From: Coriobacteriaceae bacterium AM100-PB1-1D-6A
GTDB taxonomy: Bacteria > Actinomycetota > Coriobacteriia > Coriobacteriales > Coriobacteriaceae
Length of the DNA: 64,000 nt
Direction of reading: 5' to 3'
Assembly: GCA_027660625.1 (NCBI GenBank)
Contig: JAQDNC010000001.1
Coordinates: 186,001 to 250,000 of the forward strand
Part shown: positions 56,922-64,000 of the stretch, one piece after another
How positions within the stretch are numbered: position 1 is the stretch's first letter
How the letters are laid out: each line of letters starts with the position of its first letter
The notes under the pieces: model-generated
The model's database searches: none
Told to the model about the DNA's origin: nothing
The model's input: the letters and a program-made list of their open reading frames with translations, nothing else
Position numbers and translations under genes: made by a program

Positions 56922-58069
56922 TGGCCGAGACTCTAGAGGTAACTCCCGCCGAGTTGGACGCGTTTGCGGACCGACTCGGCGAGGTCGAGTCGTATCTCCA
57001 TTTGGACGAGAAACGCACCCGCGTGGCGGAGCTCGAGGCCAAAAGCGTCGCCCCAGGCTTTTGGGACGATGCCGATGCCGCTCGCGCCACGATGGAGGAG
57101 ATTGCACGCGCCAAGGAGGACATCGCCGCCGTGGATACGGCGCGCGGTGAGCTTTCCGATGCTCGCGCCGCGCTGGAGCTTGCCGAGGAAATGGGCGATG
57201 ACCCCGATGCTGCCGCGCTGCGTGAGGAGGCTGCCGCCACGGCGGAGCGGCTTTCCCGCGCCATCGACGAGCTTGAGCTTGCGAGCTGGTTTACCGGGGA
57301 GTTCGACCATGGCGACGCGATTGTGACCATCAAGCCCGGGCAGGGCGGTTTGGAGGCCCAGGACTGGACCTTCATGCTCTTTAAGATGTACATGAAGTAC
57401 TGCCAGCGCCGCGGTTGGAAGGTCACCATCAACGATTGCCCCGCGGCCGAGGTTATCGGCATCGATCGCGCGACCTTTACCGTCGAAGGCAAGGATGCCT
57501 TTGGCATGCTTCGTGCCGAGGCCGGTGTTCACCGCCTGGTGCGCATTAGCCCCACCGACGACAAGAAGCGCCGCCAGACTACGTTTGCCGGCGTCGAGGT
57601 CATTCCGGTGCTGCCCGACGATATCGATATCGAGATTAGTCTCGATGACATTCGCGTCGACGTGTACCATGCAAGCGGCCCGGGCGGCCAGGGCGTCAAC
57701 ACCACCGACTCCGCCGTGCGCGTAACGCATTTTCCCAGCGGTATCGTGGTCACGTGTCAAAACGAGCGCAGCCAGATTCAAAACAAGGCCGCGTGCATGC
57801 AGATCCTCAAGGCGCGCCTGTACGAGATTGAGCTCGAAAAGCGCGCCGAGGCCCTGGACGAGCTTCGCGGACCCAAGACCACAATTGGTTTTGGCAACCA
57901 GATCCGCAGCTACGTGCTCTACCCGTACCAGATGGTTAAGGACCTGCGCACGGGCGTGGAGACCAGCAACGTCGAGGCAGTTCTTGACGACGGCGACCTG
58001 GATCCGTTTGTGATTGGCTACCACCGTTGGGCTACCGGAAACGCTGACGCGGAGGCCCCGTCTGCCTAA
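56921..58069 (+). CDS. prfB: Peptide chain release factor 2 with a variant codon-recognition tripeptide
   Basis: A 382-residue RF2. GGQ (255-257, SGPGGQGVNTTDSAV) triggers hydrolysis. The RF2-specific segments GLEAQDWTFMLFKMYMKYC and FGNQIRSYVLYPYQMVKDLR exclude RF1. The codon-reading tripeptide, Ser-Pro-Phe in RF2, reads Ser-Pro-Thr at 210-212 (57548-57556; VRISPTDDKKRRQTTF). There is no programmed frameshift near codon 25; the frame is continuous. It follows secA with a 1-base overlap, the usual gene order. Confidence 0.95.
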
Positions 58070-58195
58070 ACCGCTCGGTTTATGTGGAAATGGATTAAAA
58101 CCCTCCGAGCAGGGCGGTTTTGTATCCAGAACAAACCCCGCGCAGGGGTGGTATTTGTTGGGCGAATCGGTAGAATCGAATACAAGAAGAAGTTC

Positions 58196-58224
58196 AAAGC
58201 GCATCCGATGGGGTGCGCTTTTTT
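58196..58224 (+). terminator. Terminator-like hairpin between prfB and the YitT gene
   Basis: AAAGCGCATCC (58196-58206) pairs with GGGTGCGCTTT (58211-58221) around GATG, then T6 ends at 58224; the next gene's GAGGGAGG begins at 58225. It could end prfB transcripts or attenuate the next gene. A second imperfect stem (AAACC-GCTCGG with CCGAGC...GGTTTT) lies at 58069-58122. Confidence 0.8.
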
Positions 58225-58236
58225 GAGGGAGGCAGC

Positions 58237-59127
58237 ATGGCATATCGTCTGGACATCAAGCGCATTCTTTCGATGAACTTCTTTCACGATCTGCCCCAGA
58301 TCATGTTGGGGTGTGCCTTGGCCGCCATCGCGACCGACCTGTTTTTGATTCCCAACGGTCTTGCAGCCGGTGGCGTTACGGGCCTTGCGACGATTATCCA
58401 GGCAGTCGGCGCAGCGCGAGGCGTGTCGCTTCCTGTCGGTATCCAGACCATCGTGATGAATGCCTTGCTGCTGCTGATCGTTATGCGCGAGGGCGGCATG
58501 TTCTATGTAGTGCAGACGGCGACGGGCTTTGTGCTGCTGGGCTTCTTTACTGATCTGTTTGCCCCGTTTGTAGCGCCGCTGGCACATGCGGACCTGATGC
58601 TTCCCGCTATGTGGGGCGGCATTATCACGGGCATTGGTTACGGCATGGTGTTGCGCGCCGGCGCCAACACCGGCGGCTCGGACACGATTGGCCAAATCAT
58701 CTCGCGTAACACCTCGCTGCCGGTGGGCTCGACCGTCATGGCAATCGACGTTGCCGTATGTGCGGCATCTGCTCCGGTCTTCTCGCTCGAAAATGCTCTG
58801 TACGCAGGACTTTCGATGGTGATTAGCGGCTATGTGATCGATGCCGTGGTCGATGGCGGCAATAAGCGTCGTATGGTACTCATCATCTCGGATAACTTTC
58901 CCGATATCGCGGCCGACATCATGTATGGTCTGGGCCGCGGCTGCACCAAATTAAAGGCGACCGGAATGTATTCGGGCGTCGAGAAGCCGGTGATCATGGT
59001 GATCGTTAGCCGTCGAGAGCTCAACACCCTCAAAACGATCGTGCGCGAGCGCGATCCTCACGCCATTGTGACGGTCGCCGACGTTACGGAAGCCTTCGGT
59101 GAGGGATTCAAGGACATTAACGCGTAG
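58237..59127 (+). CDS. YitT family membrane protein
   Basis: A 296-residue protein with about five to six hydrophobic segments in the first 210 residues (IMLGCALAAIATDLFLIPNG, GGVTGLATI, the conserved RAGANTGGSDTIGQII) and a soluble C-terminal DUF2179 domain (LKATGMYSGVEKPVIMVIVS). Widespread in Gram-positive bacteria; transport function suspected but unproven. ATG 58237 follows GAGGGAGG. Confidence 0.9.
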   Translation: MAYRLDIKRILSMNFFHDLPQIMLGCALAAIATDLFLIPNGLAAGGVTGLATIIQAVGAARGVSLPVGIQTIVMNALLLLIVMREGGMFYVVQTATGFVLLGFFTDLFAPFVAPLAHADLMLPAMWGGIITGIGYGMVLRAGANTGGSDTIGQIISRNTSLPVGSTVMAIDVAVCAASAPVFSLENALYAGLSMVISGYVIDAVVDGGNKRRMVLIISDNFPDIAADIMYGLGRGCTKLKATGMYSGVEKPVIMVIVSRRELNTLKTIVRERDPHAIVTVADVTEAFGEGFKDINA

Positions 59128-59334
59128 GGCTGACTGCCTTCCATCCAAAAGACGTTCACATTGATAAACCGTTTCATCAGCGGTTCTGCCTGCTAAATTG
59201 TTCAAATAATGATAAAAACTCTGGTAAAGCCATCGGTTTCCAGCATAATGAATGACGTACGTGCATTGCGGCTGTGTTGGGATTACCTTCGGTGCCGTGC
59301 GCATCTTGTCTTAAGAGGATGAAAGGAAGGCACA

Positions 59335-60165
59335 ATGAGCGACGAAGAGCTCAAAAAGGTTGCCAACGAGGTAAGGAAGGGCATCGTCACCGGTGTGCAC
59401 GCTGCCAAGTCCGGCCATCCGGGCGGTTCGCTCGGCGCTGCCGACATCATGACCTATCTGTACTTTGAGGAAATGAACGTCGACCCGGCCGATCCCCGCA
59501 AGGCCGACCGCGACCGCTTTGTGCTCTCCAAGGGTCATTGCGCTCCGGGCCTGTACGCCGTGCTCGCTGAGCGCGGGTTCTTCCCCAAGGAGGACCTCGA
59601 GACGCTGCGCCATATCGGGAGCCACCTGCAGGGCCACCCCAACATGAACGACACCCCGGGCGTCGACATGTCCACCGGTTCGCTCGGCCAGGGCATCTCC
59701 GCCGCCGTGGGCATGGCCGTTGCCGCTAAGCACTGGGGCGATACTTACCGCACGTACGCCCTGTTGGGCGATGGCGAGAGCGAGGAAGGCCAGGTCTGGG
59801 AGGCCGCCATGTTTGCCGGCAACCAGCAGCTCGACAACCTCTGCGTGATCGTTGACCACAACGGCCTGCAGATCGACGGCCCCGTCGAGGAGGTCAACGA
59901 TCCCATGCCGCTCGCCGACAAGTTCCGCGCCTTTAAGTTCCACGTGGTGGAGCTCGCTGACGGCAACGACTTCGACCAGATCCGCGCCGCCTTTGCCGAG
60001 GCTCGCGCCACCAAGGGTCAGCCGACCGCCATTATCGCCGAGACCACGAAGGGCAAGGGCGTCTCCTTTATGGAGAACCAGGTGGGCTGGCACGGTAAGG
60101 CCCCCAACGATGAACAGTTTGAGCAGGCCATGGCAGAGCTCACGGCCGCCGGAGAGGAGCTCTAG
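59335..60165 (+). CDS. Transketolase, N-terminal subunit
   Basis: A 276-residue thiamine-pyrophosphate-binding half (AAKSGHPGGSLGAADIMTYL, LGDGESEEGQVWEAAMFAGN). Split transketolases are common in anaerobes and Actinobacteria; the C-terminal half starts 1 base after this stop. Together they move two-carbon units in the pentose phosphate pathway. The 207-base spacer before it is AT-rich with no recognised element beyond a possible promoter. Confidence 0.94.
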   Translation: MSDEELKKVANEVRKGIVTGVHAAKSGHPGGSLGAADIMTYLYFEEMNVDPADPRKADRDRFVLSKGHCAPGLYAVLAERGFFPKEDLETLRHIGSHLQGHPNMNDTPGVDMSTGSLGQGISAAVGMAVAAKHWGDTYRTYALLGDGESEEGQVWEAAMFAGNQQLDNLCVIVDHNGLQIDGPVEEVNDPMPLADKFRAFKFHVVELADGNDFDQIRAAFAEARATKGQPTAIIAETTKGKGVSFMENQVGWHGKAPNDEQFEQAMAELTAAGEEL

Positions 60166-60166
60166 G

Positions 60167-61108
60167 ATGGCAGACGTCAAGAAAATCGCCACGCGCGTAA
60201 GCTACGGCGAGGCCCTCGTCGAGCTCGCCAACGAGCACGATGACTTTGTGGTCCTCGACGCCGACCTGGCCGCCGCCACGCAGACCGGCAAGTTCAAGGC
60301 GGCCTGCCCCGACCGCTTCTTCGATGTGGGCATTGCCGAGAGCAACCTGATGGGTGTTGCCGCCGGTATCGCGACCACCGGCCGCGTTGCCTTCGCGAGC
60401 AGCTTTGCCATGTTCGCCGCCGGCCGCGCCTTTGAGCAGGTCCGAAACTCCATCGGCTACCCGCACCTTAACGTTAAGATCGGTGCCACACACGCCGGTA
60501 TCTCGGTGGGCGAGGATGGCGCCACGCACCAGTGCTGCGAGGATATCGCCCTTATGCGCGTTATCCCTGGCATGACCGTGATTGTTCCCGCCGACGACGT
60601 CGAGGCCCGCGCCGTGACGCGCGCCGCCTACGAGTGCGACGGCCCCGTGTACATGCGCTTTGCCCGTCTGGCCTCGCCGGTCATCAACGACCCCGAGACC
60701 TACAAGTTTGAGCTGGGTCGCGGCATCGTTATGCGCGAGGGCGCCGACGTTACCATCATTGCCTGCGGTCTGATGGTCGGCGAGGCTCTCGAGGCCGCTG
60801 AGCAGCTTGCTGCCGAGGGCATCGATGCCGAGGTCATCAACATGCACACTATCAAGCCCATCGACGCCGACCTGATCGTCAAGAGCGCCACCAAGACCGG
60901 TCACGTCGTGACCGTCGAGGAGCACTCCGTGATCGGTGGCCTGGGCAGCGCCGTCGCCGACGTCCTGTGCGAGCAGTGCCCGACGCCGCTCAAGAAGATC
61001 GGTGTCAACGACACCTTCGGCGAGTCCGGCCCGGGCGCCGAGCTCCTGCACAAGTACGGCCTGGACGCCGTCAACATCGTGGCGACCACCAAGGAGTTCT
61101 TGGCATAA
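60167..61108 (+). CDS. Transketolase, C-terminal subunit
   Basis: A 313-residue second half: pyrimidine-binding domain (FFDVGIAESNLMGVAAGIAT, GATHAGISVGEDGATHQ) and C-terminal domain (VEEHSVIGGLGSAVADVL). Start ATG 60167 behind GGAG (60151-60158 region); a longer frame starting at 59852 is a shadow of the first subunit. Confidence 0.94.
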   Translation: MADVKKIATRVSYGEALVELANEHDDFVVLDADLAAATQTGKFKAACPDRFFDVGIAESNLMGVAAGIATTGRVAFASSFAMFAAGRAFEQVRNSIGYPHLNVKIGATHAGISVGEDGATHQCCEDIALMRVIPGMTVIVPADDVEARAVTRAAYECDGPVYMRFARLASPVINDPETYKFELGRGIVMREGADVTIIACGLMVGEALEAAEQLAAEGIDAEVINMHTIKPIDADLIVKSATKTGHVVTVEEHSVIGGLGSAVADVLCEQCPTPLKKIGVNDTFGESGPGAELLHKYGLDAVNIVATTKEFLA

Positions 61109-61212
61109 GGCAAGGCGGATCTCAAGGACTGCTTCGCCAGAACTATAAAACTGCTTCGCCAGTACTATGGAAATCCGGCAGGGGCGCTCTCTTGGAGGGC
61201 GCCCCTGTTTCA

Positions 61213-61277
61213 GTTGCGGTGAAATAAGGACTGTTTTGCCAGCCTAAAGGCTCAATAAATCCGCATTTCACCGCAAC
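61213..61277. repeat. Palindromic intergenic repeat, copy 3 of 3 (diverged)
   Basis: The left arm GTTGCGGTGAAATAAGGACT is near-identical to copies 1 and 2; the right arm ends CATTTCACCGCAAC but has several changes, and AGCCT/AGGCT pairs at the centre. It lies at the convergence of the transketolase and zinc-ribbon genes; the latter's frame runs into the right arm. Confidence 0.85.
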
Positions 61278-61982
61278 TTTCGAAGGCGTTCCCGCTTGTG
61301 CTGGCTCCGTCGCGACGATTGATTGCGGCTTGGCACAGTGCAGCGACATCGGGGGCATCGCTGCCTCTGTATGTCATGGCGAGCAAAGCGGCATCATAGA
61401 TTTCATCATTGGTCACATCGGCGGCATCAATGGGGCAGAAGGCGAGAATCGAATCCTGTTCTGCAAGCTCGGCCAGATCATCGTTTCACCCATGGCAAAG
61501 GCATCATCGAGGACGAGTGTGGCACTCGTGCATGGAATTTGATAGATCGTGCCATCCGCAGCGATAGGGGAACCTGCTGCCTCGAGCGTGTAGACACCTT
61601 GTATGAGATTGATGCCAGAGCCATCGGAGGCGACGAACTCAATCCTGTCGACCGTTATTCCGTCGATGGTCTTGCCCGTAATGTGTATCGGAACGCGCGA
61701 TGCCCCGTTATCGGTGTCCCAGCCCGCAGCCGCGACATTCAGCACAATGGCGTGCTCCGAATGGGCGGATACGAAGTGCGACAACACCTGCCGCAGATGA
61801 AGGCCCATACAGCTACCGCCGACAATGCCAATTACCAGCATGCAGGTAAGGATGACCGCAACGTGGTTCCGAGGCTTTACCCGAAGCTCAGAATCAGCAG
61901 AGATGCCATTGACGGCAGCCCCGCACGCTGTGCAGTACCTCACGCCATCGCGCAACTCAGCTCCACAATAAGGACAATTCAT
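61252..61982 (-). pseudogene. Zinc-ribbon membrane protein, frameshifted
   Basis: The N-terminus NCPYCGAELRDGVRYCTACG is a zinc ribbon, followed by a membrane helix (VAVILTCMLVIGIVGGSCMG) and an extracytoplasmic domain. The first frame stops at a TGA at 61413. From about 61485 another frame carries the clear continuation DDLAELAEQDSILAFCPIDA, then DEIYDAALLAMTYRGSDAPD, to a TGA at 61252-61254. A single missing base in GAAACGATGATC (about 61480-61487) explains this. Either a true mutation or a sequencing error. The last residues fall in the adjacent repeat. Confidence 0.75.
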
Positions 61983-62182
61983 ACTGGCCCCCACAACCAT
62001 AGGCGCTCCCATCGAGGCCACTGTAAATCGACAATCCAAATCCGAGTTGCGCAACAATCAAATCAAAAACGCGTCAAGCAAAAGTCTCTACCGGGAAAGG
62101 GCTCATATCAGCAAAGTGCAATTCAGACCCTCTCAAGTATGCATTTGCTGCACCTAATAGAAACGCGGCGACTCCTTAGTAG

Positions 62183-62315
62183 CCACCGGCCGTGCGCAGG
62201 GTTACCTCCCAAATCTTTCCGCAGGACGGAGGAGCCCCCGCCGCACGTAGTGCGCAGCGGGGGCTCCGACATGTCCGAGGACGATTTGGGAGGTAACCCT
62301 GCGCGCGGCCGGTGG
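62183..62315. repeat. 133-bp nested palindrome upstream of ftsE
   Basis: Outer 33-base arms (62183-62215 and 62283-62315) pair fully with one G-U. Inside, GGAC/GTCC, GGAGCCCCCGC/GCGGGGGCTCC (62231-62241 with 62257-62267) and GCAC/GTGC form a nested stem. It is far larger than a terminator and lacks a T-run. Apart from it, 61983-62413 holds only a possible -10 (TAAAAT, 62363-62368) for ftsE. Confidence 0.9.
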
Positions 62316-62413
62316 GACCAAAACCCCGCCATGCTTCTTATGTGCAGCGAAGCTAATGCTGCTAAAATACAAAGCGCTCATGTAGTTTAAACGTACGACG
62401 ATAAGGAGCACCA

Positions 62414-63634
62414 GTGGGTAACCACTTCCGTACCTCCGGTGCGGGCGATGACGCCCCCAAGACGCAGCCAGGCGCCGCGGGCACTCGTTTCGCCACCCCG
62501 GATTCAGAGGATCAGCTGTTTAGCCCGATCCCCGCACAGCCGGCAGATCAGGCACAGCCGGCGTCAGATCCCTTTGCCTACAATCCCACCAATGATGTCG
62601 AGCTTTCCGAGGCCGCGGGTTTTGAGCCCGTGCAGAAGGTGACCACCCGCGTGGATCAGCCCCAGGCGGACGCTGTCGCGCCGCAACCTGTCATGGCCGG
62701 TATTCCCGACCCCATGGCTCCTGCGACTCCGGCGCCACAGCCTGCGCAGTCCGGTCTTTTTGCCGGTATTCCCGATCCTACGCAGCCCGCGGCTCCCGTA
62801 GTCGAGAGCGATCAGGCCGCCGAGGTCGCAAGCCTCGACAATGCGCTCAACAATCCCGACTTTACGTCGGTGTTTGCGCCCATCGATCCGCAGGCCAGCC
62901 GCAAGAAGATGGCCAAGCAGGCCGGTGTCGAGCCCGTCATCCTCATGGAGCACGTCACCAAAATCTACCCGGCACAGCCCAACAAGCCCGCGCTCGACGA
63001 CATCAACATCGAGATCTATCCTGGCGAGTTTGTCTTCCTGGTCGGTCACTCCGGCTCGGGTAAGACCACGCTGCTTTCGACGCTCAACCGCGACGTCAAG
63101 CCGACGAGCGGCCGCATTTTGGTCGCCGGCCAGGACCTCATGAAGATCAAGAACCGCAAAGTTCCGTTCTTGCGTCGCCAGATCGGTGCCGTGTTCCAGG
63201 ACTTTAAGCTCCTGCCGCAGAAGACCGCCTACGAAAACGTGGCGTTTGCCCTGCAGTGCATCGGCAAGCCCAAGGGCGTCATTCGCAGCCAGGTGCCCGA
63301 GGTGCTTCGCCTGGTCGGTCTGGCCGATCAGATGGACTCTCTGCCCGATCAGCTGTCCGGTGGCGAGCAGCAGCGTGTCGCCGTTGCCCGCGCTATGGTC
63401 AACCGTCCGCCGCTGCTTATTTGCGACGAGCCCACGGGCAACCTCGACCCCGCGATTTCGCTGGGCATCATGAAGCTGCTCGAGCGCATTAACCGTACCG
63501 GCACCACCGTGATCGTCGCCACGCACGACCGCGAGATGGTCGATAGCATGCACCGTCGCGTGATCGCCCTCGAGGGCGGCCACGTAATCCGCGACCAGGA
63601 GAGGGGAGGTTACGGTAACTATGGCACCAACTAA
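62414..63634 (+). CDS. ftsE: Cell division ATPase FtsE with a long N-terminal extension
   Basis: A 406-residue protein. The ABC ATPase (from about residue 172, EPVILMEHVTKIYP) has Walker A GHSGSGKTT, signature LSGGEQQRVAVARA and Walker B LLICDEPTGNLD, matching FtsE. The first about 170 residues are a Pro/Ala/Gln-rich disordered region with a repeated AGIPDP unit, roughly doubling the usual length of about 225. GTG start behind AAGGAG. It overlaps ftsX by 14 bases. FtsEX couples division to peptidoglycan hydrolysis. Confidence 0.94.
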   Translation: MGNHFRTSGAGDDAPKTQPGAAGTRFATPDSEDQLFSPIPAQPADQAQPASDPFAYNPTNDVELSEAAGFEPVQKVTTRVDQPQADAVAPQPVMAGIPDPMAPATPAPQPAQSGLFAGIPDPTQPAAPVVESDQAAEVASLDNALNNPDFTSVFAPIDPQASRKKMAKQAGVEPVILMEHVTKIYPAQPNKPALDDINIEIYPGEFVFLVGHSGSGKTTLLSTLNRDVKPTSGRILVAGQDLMKIKNRKVPFLRRQIGAVFQDFKLLPQKTAYENVAFALQCIGKPKGVIRSQVPEVLRLVGLADQMDSLPDQLSGGEQQRVAVARAMVNRPPLLICDEPTGNLDPAISLGIMKLLERINRTGTTVIVATHDREMVDSMHRRVIALEGGHVIRDQERGGYGNYGTN

Positions 63635-64000
63635 CGTGGGCTATTCGCTCAAAGAGGCTATCAGCCACTTCTTCCGTAACTGGACCACCTCGCTCGGCGC
63701 CGTCATCACGATCTTCCTTTCGCTGTTTATCATCGGCCTGTTCATTATGGGTTCCGCGATGCTGAACTCCGTGATCGGCACCGTCGAGGATCAGGTTGTC
63801 ATCAATGCCTTCATTAGCGATGACGCCGATCAGGCAGACGTCCAGGCCTTTGAGGCCGAGCTCAAGACGTGGAGCAACGTCAAGTCCGTGACCTATAAGG
63901 ACAAGGACGACGCGCTGGCCGAGTACACGAGCAAGATGTCGGGCAACGCCGACGCCACCATGAGCGCGCTCGACGGCCAGAACCCGCTGCCCGCTTCGTT
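63621..64000 (+). CDS. ftsX: Cell division protein FtsX, 5' part
   Basis: The frame is open to the window end. APTNVGYSLKEAISHFFRNW, a membrane helix (VITIFLSLFIIGLFIMGSAM) and the beginning of the extracellular domain (VVINAFISDDADQADVQAFE) are typical FtsX. It starts inside the end of ftsE behind GGGGAGG, showing translational coupling. Confidence 0.93.
   Translation, partial: MAPTNVGYSLKEAISHFFRNWTTSLGAVITIFLSLFIIGLFIMGSAMLNSVIGTVEDQVVINAFISDDADQADVQAFEAELKTWSNVKSVTYKDKDDALAEYTSKMSGNADATMSALDGQNPLPAS

Noticed and set aside
59335..61108. Transketolase in two pieces as a broken gene.
   Set aside because: Two-subunit transketolases are a normal arrangement and each half has its own start and ribosome site.
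61400..61420. In-frame TGA in the zinc-ribbon gene as a possible selenocysteine codon.
   Set aside because: The sensible protein continues in a different frame from before the TGA, so a frameshift explains it.

Overview
The window is high-GC, gene-dense bacterial DNA. Its content points to a gut actinobacterium of the class Coriobacteriia, most likely Collinsella. The evidence is the GC-rich codon use, ribosomal proteins L17 and L31 with long Ala/Lys-rich tails, a selenium/purine-catabolism locus of the kind found in gut anaerobes, and a secA-prfB pair followed downstream by ftsE-ftsX. The genus call is inference; I could not run a search.

Layout. (1) 0-9.2 kb: a defence block with a small ribbon-helix-helix gene, a type I restriction-modification operon (hsdM-hsdS-small Cys/His protein-hsdR) and a GmrSD-like (DUF262/DUF1524) nuclease. 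(2) 9.2-11.4 kb: a short remnant, a Pro/Ala-rich membrane protein and a YheO-type regulator. (3) 11.7-20.7 kb: a purine/uric-acid and selenium-dependent molybdenum hydroxylase accessory locus (dpaL, ygeY, ygeW, mocA-like, hyuA, yqeC, yqeB, xdhC). The hydroxylase catalytic subunits and ygfK/ssnA are not here. (4) 20.7-30.8 kb: the 3' part of the spc/alpha ribosomal cluster, rplE to rplQ, including secY, adk, map, infA and rpoA. It begins abruptly at rplE with its own promoter and leader. (5) 30.8-45.3 kb: housekeeping genes (truA, a defective glycosyltransferase-like protein, argR, a class A PBP, a U32 protein, tyrS, ade, two Cof-type HAD phosphatases, gltA, an ACT protein). (6) 45.46-53.16 kb: a small genomic island bounded by a near-identical 64-bp direct repeat. 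It holds a beheaded integrase, a DUF2975/XRE regulator pair, and two related ABC-transporter cassettes, each next to a small secreted Tyr-rich protein. (7) 53.2-64 kb: rpmE with a structured leader, secA, prfB, a YitT protein, split transketolase, a frameshifted zinc-ribbon gene, ftsE with a long N-terminal extension, and the start of ftsX.

Two observations deserve most attention. The island's twin cassettes (export or immunity ABC systems plus secreted peptides, with a divergent regulator and operator) look like an uncharacterised peptide system. The RF2 gene carries Ser-Pro-Thr where RF2 proteins have the codon-reading Ser-Pro-Phe, and the window almost never uses UGA as a stop: about 38 UAG, 20 UAA and 3 UGA by my count, all three UGA inside ATGA gene overlaps.

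Several families of intergenic repeats recur: a GTTGCGGTGAAATACGGACT palindrome (three copies), GGGGACGTTC elements, and a 133-bp hairpin before ftsE. Some leaders place terminator-like or Shine-Dalgarno-masking hairpins right against start sites (ade, a HAD gene, yitT). I saw no tRNA, rRNA or CRISPR array.
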